In this document: positions 59,684 through 64,000 of the stretch, in pieces
Layout: each line of letters opens with the position of its first letter
How positions within the stretch are numbered: the stretch's first letter is position 1
From: Gossypium raimondii
Lineage: Eukaryota; Streptophyta; Magnoliopsida; Malvales; Malvaceae
Reading direction: 5' to 3'
Assembly: GCF_025698545.1 (NCBI RefSeq)
Contig: NC_068575.1
Span: forward strand, 57,483,980-57,547,979
DNA length: 64,000 nt
Notes under the pieces: generated by a model
What the model saw: only the letters and a program-made list of their open reading frames with translations
What the model was told of the DNA's origin: nothing
Databases searched by the model: none
Program-made: the position numbers and the translations under genes

Positions 59684-61692
59684 TAACATAAAACTAAATC
59701 TAAATCGTATTCGAGATTAAACTTAAAATAATTCAAACTTGAAACAACTTGACATGAACAGCTTGATTGCCACCTCTAATTAACTATATAGTTTTTCAAA
59801 AATAAATATTAAATCATATTTGAATGAAAATTATATTAGGGAGAGATGATAGATCATTTAATTGACGATGAGGTAATTTTATTATATTTATAATTTAAAT
59901 TTAAATTTTATTTACTCTTTTAATAATTTAAATTAACCAAAATTTAAGAATAGAATTTATATTATTTGTTTTCGAAAATTGGAATTTTCATTCGTTTGAA
60001 TATAATTTAATTGTAATTTGTATAGGAATTTAAATTTGTTTAATACATATTATTTTCTGTATAACACAGTTACATGATATAATCTCAATAGCTATTTCAC
60101 TTAGGAATAGAAAGTATTATTTTATTAATATCAAAATTATGCATCAATTTTAATTTATCTAATGTGCAAATTGATACATGAAGTTTGATTTTGTGCAATT
60201 ATATACATTGCACTTTAATTTTGATTCAAATGTACACATAAAACTTTGATTTTGATCAACATTTAATGAAATGAATACATCAATTTATTTTTATATATAT
60301 TAGATAAATATAATTATTTGTGTATGTAATATACAAACGTAAAATGATAGTATATCGATAATTATGTTAGTTATTTATGAAGACTGAATCAAATTAACAT
60401 GTTGTATAAAATCGTACAAAATCAAAATTACATTGCACATTGAACTTAAGTTCTTATGTAATTTTGGTATCTATCCATAATTTAAACTATTGAAATTTAT
60501 AGATAAATAATATCATATTATAAAATATTTAATTATTTTTTATTAGATGAATTAAAAATAATTAATCATGTATTTTTTTTATATAATCACAAATATGTTG
60601 AAAGGTAAATTCGCAATCCATTCAATAAATAGAACGATACGATTTAGAGAAAAAATAGCAAACACTCATCATAGATGGTTAAGGACAAGCGCCACCAACA
60701 CAATAAAGGCTTTAGCCTCAGCATTAATAGAACATTATGACACGTTGACAATTGGCTTTATCACAACTGAAGCACGACATATCTGGAGTGATTGCAAACA
60801 CTTAATATGATAAGGAAATCAACCCCGAATGGTTCAAAGTGACGAACAAAAATTGAGCATTCGCCAAACTAGAGAGGACGATAACAAAATCATCCCTAAA
60901 ATCACTTGTAAAACTAAGATTACATGCATAAGTAAAACTAAAAAACGTGCTACAAGAGCATACAAAAACTTCTAAAACTGAAGACTTATTAAACAATAGA
61001 AAAACAAACAAATATATATATATATAACTTAAGACAACACCGGTTGAAATTGACACTTGAAATCATTTATTATTTTAAAATACTCTCAAAACAGAAATAG
61101 GTTAAGAAGTTGACGAAGAGCCACCCGCTTTCCAAGAAAAACTACTGGTGGCCGGTGGAATTTTAACGAATGACAGGACCGTCGTCTGTCCATCACAACT
61201 TGTGACGACAATAAAGATACCCGCAAAATAAATTTACAAACTTAAAATAGATAAGACGTGTTGTGACTGAGAAGAAGGAAGAAAGAAAAGGTTGATGGGA
61301 AAGGAAAAAGGAGGACGATAGCTAACTCAAAGATAAAAAGCAAACGTGTTAAAGAAAAAAAAAGATAATTTTTAGAGTTTTTTCAGTTCATTAAAAGTGT
61401 ATATTTCATTTGGAAATTTAAAAATAAAAAGGTAAAAGGAATTGTGGTGAATCAGGAAATAGTAATTTCATTTGGAAAACAAGAAAAGTGGTGTGATGCG
61501 GGGCTAGTAGAGGGTAAATTTATTGAGTGGAACAAATAATTTGATATTTATATATATATATATATATTGAAAGGATCCTAAGCTAGAATTTTAAAAAAGA
61601 AATCATGAACACCTCAAAATTAATCACAAAAGATCCGGGGATGGTAACAAAAGACAGTGGAGCTGTTTAAGAAGAAACCCAGCCAAAAGAAA
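59684..61692. other. Intergenic stretch and PPR promoter region
   Basis: No supported gene. 60130-60480 contains facing phrases (TTGATTTTGTGCAATTATA near 60186 and TACAAAATCAAAATTACAT near 60415) that could be a miniature inverted-repeat element. An (AT)n run at about 61549-61567 lies some 130 bp before the PPR start and could supply a TATA box. Confidence 0.4.
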
Positions 61693-63804
61693 ATGCGCGC
61701 TCTAAAACCAGCAGGTAACCAAGTGGCGCAAGTTTTATTCAAACCAACAACCTTTATACACCTTAACCACATAATTAAGCTCCTAAAAGTTTCAGCTGAT
61801 ACAAACAACTTAATATTAGCCAAAATACTCCATTCCCTTTTACTAGTAACCAATCAAACCTCCACTCGATCTAACAGATACCCATTAAACTCCTTAATCA
61901 ATGTCTACGCCAAAAGTAACCAAATTTCGGTTGCCCAGAAACTGTTCGATAGAATGCCTGAGAGAAACTTGGTTTCTTGGTGTTCCCTCATGGCAGGATA
62001 TTTGCAAACCGGGTTTTCATTGCAAGTGTTAAAGTTGTTCAAAGATATGACTTTGGTGGATAGTTTGAGGCCTAATGAGTATATTTTCGCGGTTGTTTTT
62101 TCAGCTTGTTCTGACGGTGGGAAGGCTTTAGAGGGTAGACAGTGTCACGGTTATGTGGTCAAGTCCGGGTTGGTTTTTCATCAATATGTTAAGAATGCAT
62201 TGATAAATATGTATTCAAAGTTTTCTGATGTTAAAGGAGCTATGAGGGTTTTTAGTTTAGTGCCTGGTTATGATGTTTATTCATATAATTTAGTTCTAAA
62301 TGGACTCGTGCAACAAGGGTTCTCGAATGAAGCAATTCAAGTTTTGGAAAGGCTGATGGGAGAGAGTGTAGAGTGGGATAGTGTAACTTATGTTACTGTC
62401 TTTGGACTTTGTGCTTGTCTTAAGGATTTAAAGTTGGGCTTGCAAGTGCATTGTAGGATTTTGACAAGTGATGTGGAGTTGGATGTTTTTGTTAATAGTG
62501 CAATCATTAATATGTATGGGAAATGCGGCAAGGTTATCAATGCCAGGAAAACTTTTGATTGTCTCCAAGTTAAAAATGTAGTTGTATGGACTGGAATCAT
62601 GGCTGCATACTTTCAAAATGGATGCTTTGAGGAAGCACTAAATCTGTTTTCTGAGATGAAAATTGGTGATGTTTCACCTAATGGGTTTACTTTTGCGGTT
62701 ATGTTAAACTCTACTGCAGGATTGTCCGCACTAAGACATGGAAACGTACTATATGGAGAAATTGTAAAGTCAGGTTTTAAGGACCATGTTATCGTTGGAA
62801 ATGCTTTGATCAACATGTATGCGAAGTGTGGTGACATTGAAGCAGCAAGTAAAGTTTTTTTAGATATGATGTATCGAGACTGCATTACTTGGAATGCCAT
62901 GATATGCGGGTATTCTCATCATGGGCTAGGAAAGGAGGCTATGGCTTTGTTTAATGACTTGTTGGCTGCAGGAGAATGTCCTAACTATGTTACCTTTGTG
63001 GGGGTTCTTTCTGCTTGTAGCCATCTTGGTCTAGTAAAAGAAGGTTTATACTACTTGAACCAATTCATGAGACAGGTTGGAGTAGAACCCGGGTTGGAGC
63101 ACTACACCTGTGTTGTTGGGCTGCTGAGCAAGGCTGGACTTCTTGATGAGGCTGAGAAACTTTTGAGGTCTATACCAGTAGAATTGGATGTCATTGCTTG
63201 GCGTACATTGCTCAGTGCCTGTCATGTACATCGGAATTATGGTTTTGGGAGGCGTATAGCAGAATTTGTGTTAGAGATGGACCCTAATGATGTGGGAACA
63301 TATACACTATTATCTAATATTTATGCAAAGGCAAAGAGGTGGGATGGAGTAGTGAAGATCCGAAAATTGATGAGAGAGAGAAATATCAAGAAAGAACCTG
63401 GTGTAAGCTGGATAGAGATAAGAAATGTTACCCATGTTTTTGTTTCGGATGACTGTCAACACCCAGAGTCAACTCAAATTTATGAGAAAGTAAAAGAACT
63501 TTTAGCCAGGATTAAGCCACTGGGATATATACCAGATGTTACTGCAGTGTTGCATGATGTGGAGGAAGAGCAGAAGGAAGACTATCTTAGTTATCACAGC
63601 GAGAAACTGGCCATTGCATATGGACTCATGCATGCTCCCTTAGAGGCACCTATTCGTGTGTTTAAAAACCTTAGAATGTGTGAAGATTGCCACTCAGCTG
63701 CAAAACTTATTTCTAAGCTCACAAACAGTATGATCATCGTGAGAGATGCAAATCGCTTCCACAGTTTTCAAAATGGATGCTGTTCATGTGCAGATTACTG
63801 GTAA
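61693..63804 (+). CDS. DYW-class PPR protein, EMB2744 (At5g39680)-like
   Basis: An intronless frame of 703 residues from the ATG at 61693 (MRALKPAGNQVAQVLFKP) to TAA at 63804. The frame is open back to 61648 but has no earlier ATG. It contains PPR motifs of the PLS type throughout, e.g. NALINMYAKCGDIEAASKVF, DCITWNAMICGYSHHGLGKE, NYVTFVGVLSACSHLGLVKE. These are followed by E and E+ motifs (EPGVSWIEIRNVTHVFVSDD) and a complete DYW domain with the deaminase HxE (YHSEKLAIAYGL), a CxxCH (CEDCH) and the final CSCADYW. The family binds organellar RNA one base per repeat, and DYW members carry out C-to-U editing in mitochondria or chloroplasts. The terminal motif has HSF where HHF is common. By memory the closest match is Arabidopsis EMB2744, needed for embryo development; orthology is inference. 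Confidence 0.95.
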   Translation: MRALKPAGNQVAQVLFKPTTFIHLNHIIKLLKVSADTNNLILAKILHSLLLVTNQTSTRSNRYPLNSLINVYAKSNQISVAQKLFDRMPERNLVSWCSLMAGYLQTGFSLQVLKLFKDMTLVDSLRPNEYIFAVVFSACSDGGKALEGRQCHGYVVKSGLVFHQYVKNALINMYSKFSDVKGAMRVFSLVPGYDVYSYNLVLNGLVQQGFSNEAIQVLERLMGESVEWDSVTYVTVFGLCACLKDLKLGLQVHCRILTSDVELDVFVNSAIINMYGKCGKVINARKTFDCLQVKNVVVWTGIMAAYFQNGCFEEALNLFSEMKIGDVSPNGFTFAVMLNSTAGLSALRHGNVLYGEIVKSGFKDHVIVGNALINMYAKCGDIEAASKVFLDMMYRDCITWNAMICGYSHHGLGKEAMALFNDLLAAGECPNYVTFVGVLSACSHLGLVKEGLYYLNQFMRQVGVEPGLEHYTCVVGLLSKAGLLDEAEKLLRSIPVELDVIAWRTLLSACHVHRNYGFGRRIAEFVLEMDPNDVGTYTLLSNIYAKAKRWDGVVKIRKLMRERNIKKEPGVSWIEIRNVTHVFVSDDCQHPESTQIYEKVKELLARIKPLGYIPDVTAVLHDVEEEQKEDYLSYHSEKLAIAYGLMHAPLEAPIRVFKNLRMCEDCHSAAKLISKLTNSMIIVRDANRFHSFQNGCCSCADYW

Positions 63805-64000
63805 TAGATTCACTGACCATTACTCTTGGATGGATGGAGAACAAAATTTGTATGTCCTATAGCTTACAGGACAAAGACTCCACTCCTATCTCCAAGACAG
63901 CCAGGGATCGTTGACTCTCATTCTTTTTACCTGGATCCCTGTAAGTATCTCAATGGATGATCTTAAAACTGTTTTAGAGCATGCCTTTATTATAATTTAT
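63805..64000 (+). other. 3' flank of the PPR gene
   Basis: Probable 3' untranslated region; no coding signal and no clear poly-A signal before the window ends. Confidence 0.4.

Noticed and set aside
60568..60810. 80-residue plus-strand frame
   Set aside because: No domain, neighbours or promoter signals; its length is expected by chance in this composition.
61657..61692. Extending the PPR protein by 12 residues at its N-terminus
   Set aside because: The extension would start with GTG; the first ATG in frame is 61693, and a stop occurs at 61645-61647.

Overview
This is a plant nuclear genome window. The evidence is split eukaryotic genes with GT-AG introns, a NAC transcription factor, a DYW-type PPR gene, a MIR169 hairpin, a pol III tRNA gene and dense LTR and LINE retrotransposons. 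Several long terminal repeats (the roughly 2.7 kb ones ending in TTACA and rich in CACACGG/CCGTGTG words, and the Ogre-like 2.3 kb one) look like cotton (Gossypium, Malvaceae) repeats. That species call is inference from memory, not a search.

Layout. 1-2385: 3' four exons of a VTI1-type Qb-SNARE gene (+). 4289-4361: tRNA-Ala(UGC). 4851-6148: a four-exon gene on the minus strand resembling DUF1997 proteins, apparently cut short at its 3' end. 7401-7511: a 22-bp minisatellite in an apparent minus-strand LTR fragment. 8175-16380: a stack of nested elements: a copia-like solo LTR holding one 2.7 kb solo LTR and a hAT-like element, the hAT being split by a second 2.7 kb solo LTR. 16406-17625: an intronless, broken FTSH4-like pseudogene lacking the ATPase core. 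18400-24157: a structurally complete L1-type LINE with a target-site duplication, poly-A tail, and ORF2 open in one frame except for eight in-frame stops. 26755-32914: an old SIRE-like copia element without pol, containing a young 2.4 kb gag-protease-only copia element (27627-30002). 34788-35957: a three-exon NAC gene (-) with a recognisable miR164 site. 39565-40169: a solo copia LTR. About 47050-47235: a MIR169 precursor (-). 48496-59171: a 10.7 kb Tat/Ogre-like gypsy element with two LTRs, decayed gag, most of pol missing, and a 50/100-bp tandem array before its polypurine tract. 59199-59675: a 5'-truncated LINE tail with its own duplication. 61693-63804: an intact intronless DYW-class PPR gene.

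The host genes (SNARE, tRNA, DUF1997-like, NAC, MIR169, PPR) are spaced along an AT-rich, transposon-filled region. They do not form a pathway. The most useful content is the insertion order readable from target-site duplications and the two microRNA features. I did not find a convincing new multi-gene system.
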